From an unidentified eubacterium SCB49 (lineage in GTDB: Bacteria > Bacteroidota > Bacteroidia > Flavobacteriales > Flavobacteriaceae), in assembly GCA_000170815.1 (NCBI GenBank), contig ABCO01000001.1, forward strand, positions 124,001-188,000: a DNA stretch of 64,000 bases, written 5' to 3'. The notes under the pieces were generated by a model. That model saw only the letters and a program-made list of their open reading frames with translations. It was not told where the DNA came from and made no database searches. How positions within the stretch are numbered: the stretch's first letter is position 1; each line of letters starts with the position of its first letter. A program made the translations under genes and the position numbers. Positions 35,823-44,520 of this stretch are shown one piece after another.

Positions 35823-38135
35823 ATGTCTTTAAAACCTTTGCTGATAGCCTTATTAATTATGGTTTCTACTCTATCTTCTTGTGATAAAAAACCAGAAGAC
35901 GTATTAACAGTAAGTGATATTACTGCATTAAATAAAGCTATTTCTGAAGCAAAACCAGGAGCTACTATTGTCTTAAAAGAAGGTGTTTGGAAAGATGTGG
36001 AGATTAAATTTACTGGAGAAGGTACAAAAGACAACCCGATTACATTAAAAGCAGAAACACCTGGAAAAGTTTTTATAGAAGGAGCTTCTAACCTAGAGAT
36101 TAGCGGAAGTTACTTAACCGTTGATGGTTTGTTTTTTAGAAATGGACACACACCTACCGAAGATGTTATTTCATTTAGAACAAGTGAAAAAGAAGTAGCC
36201 AACCATTGTGTGGTTACCAATTGCGTAATTTTAGACTACAATCAACAAACAAGAGATAAAGACGACCATTGGGTACAGCTTTTTGGGAAGCACAATGAGT
36301 TTAGCAATAATTACCTTGCTGGTAAAGTAAATGGCGGACCAACACTTAGAGTAGATATTAGAGGAAATCAGAACATTAGAAATTACCATCAAGTTGTAAA
36401 TAATCATTTTGGACCAAGACCAAGAAAAGGAGGTGCTCGCGGCGAAACAATACAACTGGGTGGAAGTTTTTCTTCAATGTCTCCAGGGCATACACTTATA
36501 CAAAACAACCTTTTTGAAGCTTGTAATGGCGAAGTAGAAATAATCTCGAGTAAAACAAATTTCAACGAAATAAGAAATAATGTTTTTTATAAAAGTGAAG
36601 GTTCTGTTGTAACACGACATGGAAATTATGTGATTATAGATGGAAACTACTTTATTGGTGATGGTGTAAACGAGCAATATGGTGGAATTAGAATTATTAA
36701 CACAGGGCATTGGGTAACTAACAACCTTTTTTACAAGTTAAAAGGAAAGAACTTTAGAAGTCCTTTAGCAGTAATGAACGGTATACCAAAATCACCTTTA
36801 AATAGATATAACCAAGTAACAGATGTGGTGGTTGCGTATAATACTTATGTAGATTCAGATTCGCCTTGGCAATTTGGAGTAGGAACAAATATTGCGCAAG
36901 CCGATGTGTTACCGAAATCTGAAATTCGTTCTGCAAGACCTTTAAGAATGGATGTTGCTAATAATGTAATCTATAATTCTGTAGGAGATGCAAACCCTAT
37001 TATAGAACACGATAAAGCAGACGGTGTAGATTTTAAAAGTAACGTGATTTTTAATAATGGTGTTGCTTTTAAACAAAGAGATGGTTTAGCGTCTAAACAA
37101 CTTAGCTTAACAAAACTAGGAGAAAACATTGCTGTTCCTATTACAGGTTTTGATGATGTTGAAGTATATAACGGTTTTGATTTTGAGACTATCACGAATG
37201 ATCTCTTCGGAAATACTAGAGGCGAGGCTAATAAGATAGGAGCCATTATAAATGCAGATAACATTGAGTTAAACCTATTAGATAAATCAAAATATGGAGC
37301 AAGCTGGTTTTCTAACGAAATAGAAGCTAAAGATCCTAAAACTTTTACTGTAAACACTACAGATGATTTAACAGCAAAACTTCTTGAAGCTGAAGATGGC
37401 GATATTATCAACCTTAATGCAGGGACTTATAAGATTGCTACGCCATTAATTATAAATAAAACGATTACAATTCAGTCTAATGCTAAGGCAGAAATTTTAT
37501 ATGATGGGGCCGCAAACACACCTGCCATTGCGCTGCATCCTTACGGAAAACTTACACTTCAAAATATCAAGTTAAAAGGGACAGGCACACAATATGCCTT
37601 TGCGAGCTTAAAAGAAAATATGTTTAATCACTTTGGTTTAACTGTAATTGATGCCGAAATAAGCAACTTTAATTATGCGCTAAAAGTATATAAACAGACT
37701 TTTTCTGAAGAAATTACTTTTAAAAATACGGCAATCACAGACTGCGAAAACGGAATTGAATTATCGGAAGAAATCAATGACAGAGGGGATTACAATACAG
37801 AGTATTTAACAATAGAAAATTGTCAGTTTACAAACATAAAACAAAACGTGATAGATTATTACAGAGGAGGTTATGATGAGTCTACCATTGGTGGTAATCT
37901 TTTAGTAGCCAACTCAACGTTTACTAACTGCGGAAGTAAAGAAAAAAACAAGACCCTTTTAAATCATAGAGGTATTGTTAATGTAAATATTACAAAAAAC
38001 ACTTTTAAAAACAATCAAGTTGAGTTTGTGTCTACTTTATGGGGAGCAAAAAACAACGTGGAATCTGAAAATACAATTTCAAATTCTGGAAAGATTGTAA
38101 CCGAAGAAAATTTGAAACTTAAGTTAATGTACTAA
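35823..38135 (+). CDS. PL6 family alginate lyase, two-domain lipoprotein
   Basis: The 770-residue protein has a lipoprotein signal (LLIALLIMVSTLSSC) and two parallel beta-helix domains, the first being the chondroitinase-B/PL6 fold. The catalytic pair of PL6 is visible: Lys in EIISSKTNFNEIRNN and Arg in VVTRHGNYVIIDGNYF. The second helix domain (from about residue 500) matches the longer two-domain PL6 type. PL6 enzymes cut alginate by beta-elimination, often at guluronate-rich blocks. It is first in the alginate run, under a GntR-type operator, and is probably surface-exposed. Confidence 0.9.
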   Translation: MSLKPLLIALLIMVSTLSSCDKKPEDVLTVSDITALNKAISEAKPGATIVLKEGVWKDVEIKFTGEGTKDNPITLKAETPGKVFIEGASNLEISGSYLTVDGLFFRNGHTPTEDVISFRTSEKEVANHCVVTNCVILDYNQQTRDKDDHWVQLFGKHNEFSNNYLAGKVNGGPTLRVDIRGNQNIRNYHQVVNNHFGPRPRKGGARGETIQLGGSFSSMSPGHTLIQNNLFEACNGEVEIISSKTNFNEIRNNVFYKSEGSVVTRHGNYVIIDGNYFIGDGVNEQYGGIRIINTGHWVTNNLFYKLKGKNFRSPLAVMNGIPKSPLNRYNQVTDVVVAYNTYVDSDSPWQFGVGTNIAQADVLPKSEIRSARPLRMDVANNVIYNSVGDANPIIEHDKADGVDFKSNVIFNNGVAFKQRDGLASKQLSLTKLGENIAVPITGFDDVEVYNGFDFETITNDLFGNTRGEANKIGAIINADNIELNLLDKSKYGASWFSNEIEAKDPKTFTVNTTDDLTAKLLEAEDGDIINLNAGTYKIATPLIINKTITIQSNAKAEILYDGAANTPAIALHPYGKLTLQNIKLKGTGTQYAFASLKENMFNHFGLTVIDAEISNFNYALKVYKQTFSEEITFKNTAITDCENGIELSEEINDRGDYNTEYLTIENCQFTNIKQNVIDYYRGGYDESTIGGNLLVANSTFTNCGSKEKNKTLLNHRGIVNVNITKNTFKNNQVEFVSTLWGAKNNVESENTISNSGKIVTEENLKLKLMY

Positions 38136-38204
38136 AACAATCCCTGTGTAGGCAAAAACCTTAAGAGTTGTAATAAAGAATAAAATTTCAGAAGATCACC
38201 CAAC

Positions 38205-39224
38205 ATGAAAAAATCAATATTTACGCTAATCACCTTGTTAGCAATTGTAGCTTGTAAAAATAAACCAGAGACTATTTCTGAAGAAAAAGCAACAACCGAT
38301 GCCCTTGTAAAATACCCAAGCGATGTGATTCCTTTTATGGACAAATGGAAAATTTTAACAGGAGACGGAACGTATCAAGAAGATTTAATACAGTATTCTA
38401 AAGATGATTTCTTTTATGTCGAAACAGAAAACAATACAGATTGGGTAGTTTACAAAACACCAAATTCGGGTATCACATCTAGAACCTCTAGTAACACAAG
38501 AACAGAATTAGGTGAAAAAAAACATTGGATTCCAGAAGAGGGTGGTAAACTTACAGGAACTCTAAAAGTAAAAAATGTTTCTACAACAGGTAAGGCAACA
38601 GATCCATCTTCTTTTTCTGTAGTAGTGGGTCAAATTCATAGCGATGAAGGCCATGAAAACGAACCGATAAAAATTTATTACAAAAAATATCCAGGCCACA
38701 CCAAAGGTGCTGTTTTTTGGAATTATGAAATTAATACCAAAGGCGATAACTCCGGTCGTTGGGATTACTCTACAGCCGTATGGGGCTATGATTTTTCTAA
38801 TGTTGGTCCAAGTGAAACAACATATCCAGAAGAACCAAAAGACGGGATCGCACTCGATGAAGAATTTAGCTATGAGATTAACGTATATAAAGGAATTATG
38901 TATCTAACCTTTACGAGCAATGGACATGAGACAGTGAAATTCACAAAAAGTTTAATAAAATCAGACTTTGCTAAAAAAGAAGCAATACCGCAACAAATAA
39001 TAGATGTATATGCTGATAGAAGAACGGTAGATGTAGAACGCGAAATTGCTTACGCAGGTGAGATTAATTATTTTAAACAAGGAGCCTATAACCAAGCAAA
39101 TGGTAAAACAGGTTCTAAAACGTACCAAGGCGATATCGAAAAACAATATGCTAATGGTAGTTATACAGAGGTTTGGTTTAAAGAAGCTACCGTAGGTGAC
39201 GCAACGGCTCCTGTAATAGACTAA
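38205..39224 (+). CDS. PL7 family alginate lyase, lipoprotein
   Basis: The 339-residue lipoprotein (LITLLAIVAC) has the three PL7 signatures in order: NTRTEL (R-x-E-L), VVVGQIH, and YFKQGAYNQ. The QIH form of the second motif is usually linked to activity on G-containing blocks. The jelly-roll domain fills most of the protein. It lies 69 bp after the PL6 gene and 10 bp before the fusion gene. It resembles the second PL7 at 42487 over its whole length, so they are paralogues, but this copy lacks the insert carrying two extra Cys residues. Confidence 0.92.
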   Translation: MKKSIFTLITLLAIVACKNKPETISEEKATTDALVKYPSDVIPFMDKWKILTGDGTYQEDLIQYSKDDFFYVETENNTDWVVYKTPNSGITSRTSSNTRTELGEKKHWIPEEGGKLTGTLKVKNVSTTGKATDPSSFSVVVGQIHSDEGHENEPIKIYYKKYPGHTKGAVFWNYEINTKGDNSGRWDYSTAVWGYDFSNVGPSETTYPEEPKDGIALDEEFSYEINVYKGIMYLTFTSNGHETVKFTKSLIKSDFAKKEAIPQQIIDVYADRRTVDVEREIAYAGEINYFKQGAYNQANGKTGSKTYQGDIEKQYANGSYTEVWFKEATVGDATAPVID

Positions 39225-39234
39225 GTTCTTATAG

Positions 39235-41121
39235 ATGAGCAAGCGTGTACTATTTGTGATGGGAGTGTCTGGCTGCGGAAAAAGTACCGTAGGAAAGTTA
39301 TTAGCTCAAGAATTGGAAATCCCTTTTATTGATGGTGATGACTATCATCCAGAAGCAAACATAAAAAAAATGGCCAGTGGCCAAGCACTCAATGATGCAG
39401 ACAGAAAAGGATGGTTAGAAACTTTAAATGACTTAGCCAAACAACAATTGTCAAAAGAAGGTTGTGTGATAGCTTGTTCGGCTTTAAAACAAAAATATCG
39501 TGACACCTTAAGTCAGTCTATAGCGCATCAAGTAGAATGGATTTACTTATCTGGAACTATAGCGCAAATTTTTGAACGACTTAAAAGTAGATCAGATCAT
39601 TTTATGCCTTCTACCTTGTTGCAATCTCAGTTTGATACGTTAGAAGTACCTAATAAAGCATTGCATATTGATATAGGTTTATCGCCAGAAATTATTATTA
39701 AAACTATAAAAAACAAATTAATGATTCCTTCAGATTTTGGATTGTTTGGGCTAGGTGTTATGGGAAAAAGCCTTTGCAGAAACCTAGCAAATAATGGATT
39801 TAAAATTTCGATGTTTAATAGGCATGTAGACGGTGTAGAAGAGCAGGTAGCGGTAAATTTTAAAGCCCAATTTAGTGAGCTTTCTACAGCAGCGGCATTT
39901 GATGATATTTCAGCTTTTGTAAACTCTTTACAACAACCAAGAAAGATCATGCTCATGGTCAATGCAGGAAAAACCATTGATTTTGTTATTGAAGATTTGC
40001 TTCCGCATTTATCTAAAAACGACATACTAATAGACGGCGGAAATTCTAATTATTTAAAAACGAAAGAGCGATTTGATTATCTTAAAGACAAAGGCATTCA
40101 TTTTATTGGAACCGGAGTTTCTGGTGGAGAAGAAGGCGCTTTAAAAGGACCTTCAATTATGCCAAGCGGTGCTGCAGAAGCTTATGAAGATGTGAAACCC
40201 TTTTTAGAAACTATCGCTGCTAAAGACCAAAACGGTTTGCCGTGTTGCACCTATGTTGGGACAGAAGGGAGCGGTCATTTTATTAAAATGGTGCACAATG
40301 GAATAGAGTATGTAGAAATGCAATTGCTCGCCGAAGTGTGTTCTGTTTTAAAACACGCGGGTAAAAATCTAGATGAAATAGCAGATATTTTAGAAACTTG
40401 GAAAGAAACGGCTAATAGCTATTTGCTTGAAATTACTGTTGATATCCTTCGGAAAAAGGAAGGAGATCATTATTTAGTAAACCAGATATTAGATAAGGCT
40501 GGCAATAAAGGAACAGGAAACTGGACAACCATAGCCTCAACACAACTTGGGGTTCCTAGTACATTAATTGCAACGGCTCTTTTTGCAAGATATACCTCGT
40601 TTTATAAAGACGAGCGTGTCGCAAATAATGAACATTTCAGAATTACTACAGATACAACAATAGATATCACCATTAATGAAATGCTTGAAGGATATCAGTT
40701 TGCTAGAATAATGAACCATTATCAAGGATTTAAACTAATCTCTGAAGCTTCAAAATCGTTTAATTGGGATTTAAATTTAAGCGAAATTGCTAGAATTTGG
40801 ACAAACGGCTGCATTATTAGGTCTACTTTAATGGAAGATTTAGTAACGGTGTTTAAAAACACGACAAACATTATAATGGATGAAAACTTTGCGGCAGCAA
40901 TAAAAGCATACAAACCTTCAGTAAAAAAGGTGGTTTCTCAATGCATACTTAACGATGTTTCTGTGCCATGTTTAGGAGAATCTATTCAGTTTTTTAACGG
41001 TATTACTACGGCAAATTCTTCGGCAAATATGATACAAGCGCAACGAGATTATTTTGGGGCGCATACTTATAAAAGGATAGATGATTATGGAGTAAAAAGC
41101 CACCATACAAACTGGAAATAA
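39235..41121 (+). CDS. Fused gluconokinase and 6-phosphogluconate dehydrogenase
   Basis: The 628-residue protein joins two enzymes. Residues 1-160 are a GntK-type kinase (P-loop MGVSGCGKST, then DGDDYHP and ACSALKQKYRD). From about 163 a complete decarboxylating 6-phosphogluconate dehydrogenase follows: NADP fold FGLGVMGKSL, GGEEGALKGPSIMPSG, catalytic FIKMVHNGIEYVEMQ, and DKAGNKGTGNWT. Together they would turn gluconate and ATP into ribulose 5-phosphate, CO2 and NADPH. No frameshift or stop separates the domains. It sits inside the alginate run, three bases before a transporter gene. NADPH supply for uronate reduction, or use of an accompanying sugar acid, are possible roles. Confidence 0.9.
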   Translation: MSKRVLFVMGVSGCGKSTVGKLLAQELEIPFIDGDDYHPEANIKKMASGQALNDADRKGWLETLNDLAKQQLSKEGCVIACSALKQKYRDTLSQSIAHQVEWIYLSGTIAQIFERLKSRSDHFMPSTLLQSQFDTLEVPNKALHIDIGLSPEIIIKTIKNKLMIPSDFGLFGLGVMGKSLCRNLANNGFKISMFNRHVDGVEEQVAVNFKAQFSELSTAAAFDDISAFVNSLQQPRKIMLMVNAGKTIDFVIEDLLPHLSKNDILIDGGNSNYLKTKERFDYLKDKGIHFIGTGVSGGEEGALKGPSIMPSGAAEAYEDVKPFLETIAAKDQNGLPCCTYVGTEGSGHFIKMVHNGIEYVEMQLLAEVCSVLKHAGKNLDEIADILETWKETANSYLLEITVDILRKKEGDHYLVNQILDKAGNKGTGNWTTIASTQLGVPSTLIATALFARYTSFYKDERVANNEHFRITTDTTIDITINEMLEGYQFARIMNHYQGFKLISEASKSFNWDLNLSEIARIWTNGCIIRSTLMEDLVTVFKNTTNIIMDENFAAAIKAYKPSVKKVVSQCILNDVSVPCLGESIQFFNGITTANSSANMIQAQRDYFGAHTYKRIDDYGVKSHHTNWK

Positions 41122-41123
41122 AA

Positions 41124-42419
41124 ATGAACCAACACACAAAAAAGATGGAAGTAACGGCGCCTAAAAAATCTCTTCTGAAAAAAATATTAGCTATAATCTT
41201 AGGGTTTGGCCCAGGTATTTTTGCCATTGGTTACACCATTGGTACGGGTAGTGTAACCTCTATGATTGTTGCAGGAAGTAAGTATAATATGCAATTGTTA
41301 TGGGTGCTTTTATTGAGTTGTGTTTTTTCTGGAGTACTTATGTTTGCTTACGGAAACTACGCATTGTTAACGGGAGAAACAGCCTTATTTGGTTTTAAAA
41401 AACACTTTAAATACGGAAAGGCTCTAGCGATATTAATTATCATAGGTATTACGTTTGGACAATGGAATTCGCTAATGGGAATTTTAGGTATTTCATCAAA
41501 TATTATTTTTGAAATATTAGCCATTAATTTTGATTGGATAAGCGGGTATAAATACGAAACAGTTTTAGGTATTGCTATTGTTATTATTTTTATTTTTTAC
41601 CTATTAATGTTGGTAGGTAAGTATACTTTTTTTGAAAAGATACTTGTCATATTTGTATCACTAATGGGCTTGTCTTTTATACTCTCATTGTGTTTTGTTC
41701 AACCGCTTTCTATAGATGTTGTAAAAGGTCTTATACCAAGCATTCCAGATGTGCCAAGTGGTAAGATGTTAGTTGCTGCTTTTGTAGGAACTACAATGGC
41801 ATCTGCTACATTTTTATCTCGTCCGTTATTTGTAAAAGGAAAAGGATGGACGATTAAAAACTTAAGCCAACAAAAAAAGGATTCTATTACAGCTGCAATT
41901 TTAATTTTTATCATTAGTGGAGTTATTATGGCTGTTGCTGCGGGCGCTTTGTATTACCAAGGTAAAGAGGTGACGCAGGTATTAGATATGGCAAATACAC
42001 TAGAGCCAGTGGCAGGTAAATGGGCGGTTACTATTTTCTTTTTTGGCGCATTAAGTGCTGGATTATCATCTATTTTTCCTTGTTTGCTAATAGCGCCTTT
42101 GTTAATCGCAGATTATCAATCTGGGGAGCTAGATACAAGTTCTCGACAGTTTAGAATGATCACTGCATTAGCGTGTCTAGTCGCTTTAATTGGTCCTGCT
42201 TTTGGCGCAAACCCAGTTGAGGTACAGATTTTATCGCAAGTATTTAATGTATTTATTTTACCTGTTGTTGTATTGGGTATTATCCTGTTATTGAGCAGTA
42301 AAAAAGTAATGAAAGATTATAAAACTAATCTAGGAGTTTATATCGGAATGTATGCAGCATTGTTCTTTTCGTTAGTCATATCATACAACGGTATTATAGG
42401 CTTATTAGACTATTTTTAG
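41124..42419 (+). CDS. Nramp-fold membrane transporter with altered metal site
   Basis: The 431-residue protein has about 11 hydrophobic helices and an N-terminus resembling Nramp transporters (GFGPGIFAIGYTIGTGSVTS). In true manganese/iron Nramps this first helix carries DPGN and helix 6 carries MPH. Here they read GTGS and VGTTMAS, so the metal-binding residues are missing. It starts three bases after the kinase/dehydrogenase fusion. A role in taking up a sugar acid or another alginate-related solute is suggested by context, while a metal role looks unlikely. Other Nramp-related proteins in polysaccharide loci are also uncharacterised, as far as I know. Confidence 0.75.
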   Translation: MNQHTKKMEVTAPKKSLLKKILAIILGFGPGIFAIGYTIGTGSVTSMIVAGSKYNMQLLWVLLLSCVFSGVLMFAYGNYALLTGETALFGFKKHFKYGKALAILIIIGITFGQWNSLMGILGISSNIIFEILAINFDWISGYKYETVLGIAIVIIFIFYLLMLVGKYTFFEKILVIFVSLMGLSFILSLCFVQPLSIDVVKGLIPSIPDVPSGKMLVAAFVGTTMASATFLSRPLFVKGKGWTIKNLSQQKKDSITAAILIFIISGVIMAVAAGALYYQGKEVTQVLDMANTLEPVAGKWAVTIFFFGALSAGLSSIFPCLLIAPLLIADYQSGELDTSSRQFRMITALACLVALIGPAFGANPVEVQILSQVFNVFILPVVVLGIILLLSSKKVMKDYKTNLGVYIGMYAALFFSLVISYNGIIGLLDYF

Positions 42420-42486
42420 AATGTAAACTCAACCTATTAATATAACCTTAGAATTTTTCAAACAAATTCTACCAAAAATTATAATA

Positions 42487-43587
42487 ATGAATAAAAAATC
42501 AATCAAACCATCTGCAGTTTTTTTAGCCCTTGGTGCCTTACTAGTATTTAGTAGTTGTAATAATACCGTTAAAGAAACGAGTGAAAGCCAAGTAGAAACA
42601 AAAATTGATGAAACAGTTTACCCAAGTGATGTTATCCCATTTTTTGATCACTGGAAACTAATCTTAGGAGATGGTTCTAATGTGGGTATTGCTAACAAAT
42701 ATGAAAATAAAGATTACTTTTTTACAACGAGTGATGAAGCAGGTGACTGGGTTGTTTTTAAATCGCCAAATGGAGGAGATACGCACGGAACATCAAACAA
42801 TACAAGAACAGAATTAGCGCAAACAAAAAAATGGTTTCCAAAAACTGCTAATGATAAACTAACAGCTACACTTAAAGTGATGAATGTTTCGGCAACAGGA
42901 GATGCTCGTGTTGCAGCTTCACATGCTGTTGTTGTAGGCCAGATACACAGTGCAGATAAGTTTGAAAATGAACCTTTAAAAATATTTTATAGAAAATATC
43001 CAGGACACACAAAAGGATCTGTTTTTTGGCATTATGAGATTAATACAGCGGGTGATGACAACGCTAAAAGATGGGACTACTCTTCTGCTGTTTGGGGTGA
43101 CGACTTTTCTGTGGTTGGAACTGGAGAAAATACATATCCAGAAGAACCAAAAGATGGTATAGCCTTAGGTGAAGCGTTTAGTTATGAAGTAGTCGTAAAA
43201 GAAGGGATAATGACTTTAAAGTTTACAAGTGAAAATCACGAAACAAAAACGTTTACAAAAAACCTGATCAAGTCTGATTACACAACGACGGCAGCTATTC
43301 CAGAACAAACACAAAAATTATTTGTGCCTCTTGGTCAAGATGGTGTAGAGCGTGAAAATGCATATACAGGCGAAGGTTGCTTCTTTAAACTTGGTGCATA
43401 CAATCAAACTAACGGTAAATCTCCAGAAGTAAATAAAAACTGGTGTTCTGGTGCAGAAACACACGGAGGTGATTTACAGAAACAATATGCAGATGGTAAC
43501 TATGCAGAAGTGTGGTTTAAATCAGGTAGTATTTCTGTAAGTGATGCTGCAGTATCTAATGAAGGGTATTTTACAAAAAACGATTAA
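42487..43587 (+). CDS. PL7 family alginate lyase, lipoprotein, second copy
   Basis: The 366-residue lipoprotein (FLALGALLVFSSC) carries NTRTEL, VVVGQIH and FFKLGAYNQ, the PL7 set, with the GQIH form again. It is clearly paralogous to the protein at 38205. It differs in having two Cys residues (GEGCFFK and NWCSGAE) that could form a disulphide, and a short C-terminal extension. It is followed after 23 bases by an SDR gene. With PL6 and the other PL7 it probably makes oligosaccharides at the cell surface, which then enter through SusCD. Confidence 0.92.
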   Translation: MNKKSIKPSAVFLALGALLVFSSCNNTVKETSESQVETKIDETVYPSDVIPFFDHWKLILGDGSNVGIANKYENKDYFFTTSDEAGDWVVFKSPNGGDTHGTSNNTRTELAQTKKWFPKTANDKLTATLKVMNVSATGDARVAASHAVVVGQIHSADKFENEPLKIFYRKYPGHTKGSVFWHYEINTAGDDNAKRWDYSSAVWGDDFSVVGTGENTYPEEPKDGIALGEAFSYEVVVKEGIMTLKFTSENHETKTFTKNLIKSDYTTTAAIPEQTQKLFVPLGQDGVERENAYTGEGCFFKLGAYNQTNGKSPEVNKNWCSGAETHGGDLQKQYADGNYAEVWFKSGSISVSDAAVSNEGYFTKND

Positions 43588-43610
43588 AACAAAATTTATT
43601 AAACAATACG

Positions 43611-44381
43611 ATGACAAATACAAACAAACTAGTAGGTAAAAACGTACTTATCACTGCAGGTGCTCAAGGTATTGGAGAGTCTATCACGAGACATTTTATT
43701 GATTGCGGAGCGAATGTTGCTATTCACTATTTTTCTAGTGCTGATACTGCAAATCAATTAAAAGAATATGCAGACAGCAAGGGGCAAAAAGCCGTTGTAA
43801 TTAGTGGCGATTTGACCAAAGAAGCCGATGCAAATACTTTAGTAAAACAAACTGTAGAAGCACTTGGTGGACTAGATATATTGATCAATAATGCAGGTTC
43901 TCTTGTAGCACGTAAATTGCTTAGCGAAATGGAAACTGAATTTTGGCATAAAGTAATGGACATCAATCTTACTTCTATGATGTTTGTAACTAGAGCTGCT
44001 AGTCCATATTTAGCTAAAAATGAGAATAGTAGTATTGTTAATTTAGCATCACTTGCTGGCCGTAAAGGAGGGCATCCTGGTTCATTAGTTTATTCTACAA
44101 GTAAAGGCGCTATATTAACTTTTACTAGAGCACTCTCTACAGAATTGGGAGCACAAGGAATAAGAGTTAATGCCGTTTCTCCAGGTCTTATTCTTGGAAC
44201 ATCTTTTCATAACACACACACCACAAAAGAATCTGCAGCAGAAACTACAGCAGGAATTCCAATTCAAAGAGCAGGTAATGCAGCAGATGTTGCAAGAGCA
44301 GTCTTGTATTTAGCATCAGAATATGATGGTTTTATAACGGGGGCAACTCTAGATATTAATGGAGGAGTGTATAACATGTAA
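43611..44381 (+). CDS. Short-chain dehydrogenase (SDR), sugar-acid type
   Basis: The 256-residue classical SDR has TAGAQGIGESI, NNAGS and the catalytic VYSTSKGA (Tyr-x-x-x-Lys), ending in GATLDINGGVYNM. It is one of two SDRs in the alginate locus; the other (54539) lies nearer kdgK. Possible roles are reduction of 4-deoxy-L-erythro-5-hexoseulose uronate (DEH) with the alternate cofactor, or action on a gluconate-type sugar acid linked to the fusion enzyme. The family is certain, the substrate is not. Confidence 0.8.
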   Translation: MTNTNKLVGKNVLITAGAQGIGESITRHFIDCGANVAIHYFSSADTANQLKEYADSKGQKAVVISGDLTKEADANTLVKQTVEALGGLDILINNAGSLVARKLLSEMETEFWHKVMDINLTSMMFVTRAASPYLAKNENSSIVNLASLAGRKGGHPGSLVYSTSKGAILTFTRALSTELGAQGIRVNAVSPGLILGTSFHNTHTTKESAAETTAGIPIQRAGNAADVARAVLYLASEYDGFITGATLDINGGVYNM

Positions 44382-44485
44382 TTCATGGGTTGTTTATGAG
44401 TAACATGTGCTAGATAAATAGCAATAATTGACCTTGGGTTGTTTGATGAAAATCTGTTAATCCTTGGTTAGTAATATAATATGTG

Positions 44486-44514
44486 TATATTTGGTTTACC
44501 AATCTGGTAAACCA
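44486..44514 (+). promoter_or_regulatory. Promoter and GntR-type operator before PL17
   Basis: The TATATTTG -7 box (44486-44493) is followed at once by TTGGTTTACCAA and TGGTAAACCAA. The PL17 start at 44521 is only a few bases beyond, so the operator covers the start of transcription. Confidence 0.8.
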
Positions 44515-44520
44515 ATTTAC

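Noticed and set aside
41124..42419. Calling this gene an Mn/Fe transporter MntH
   Set aside because: The DPGN and MPH metal-binding motifs of Nramp proteins are not present.
44464..44520. Upstream start for the PL17 gene
   Set aside because: It would translate through the promoter and operator; the ATG at 44521 directly precedes a normal signal peptide.
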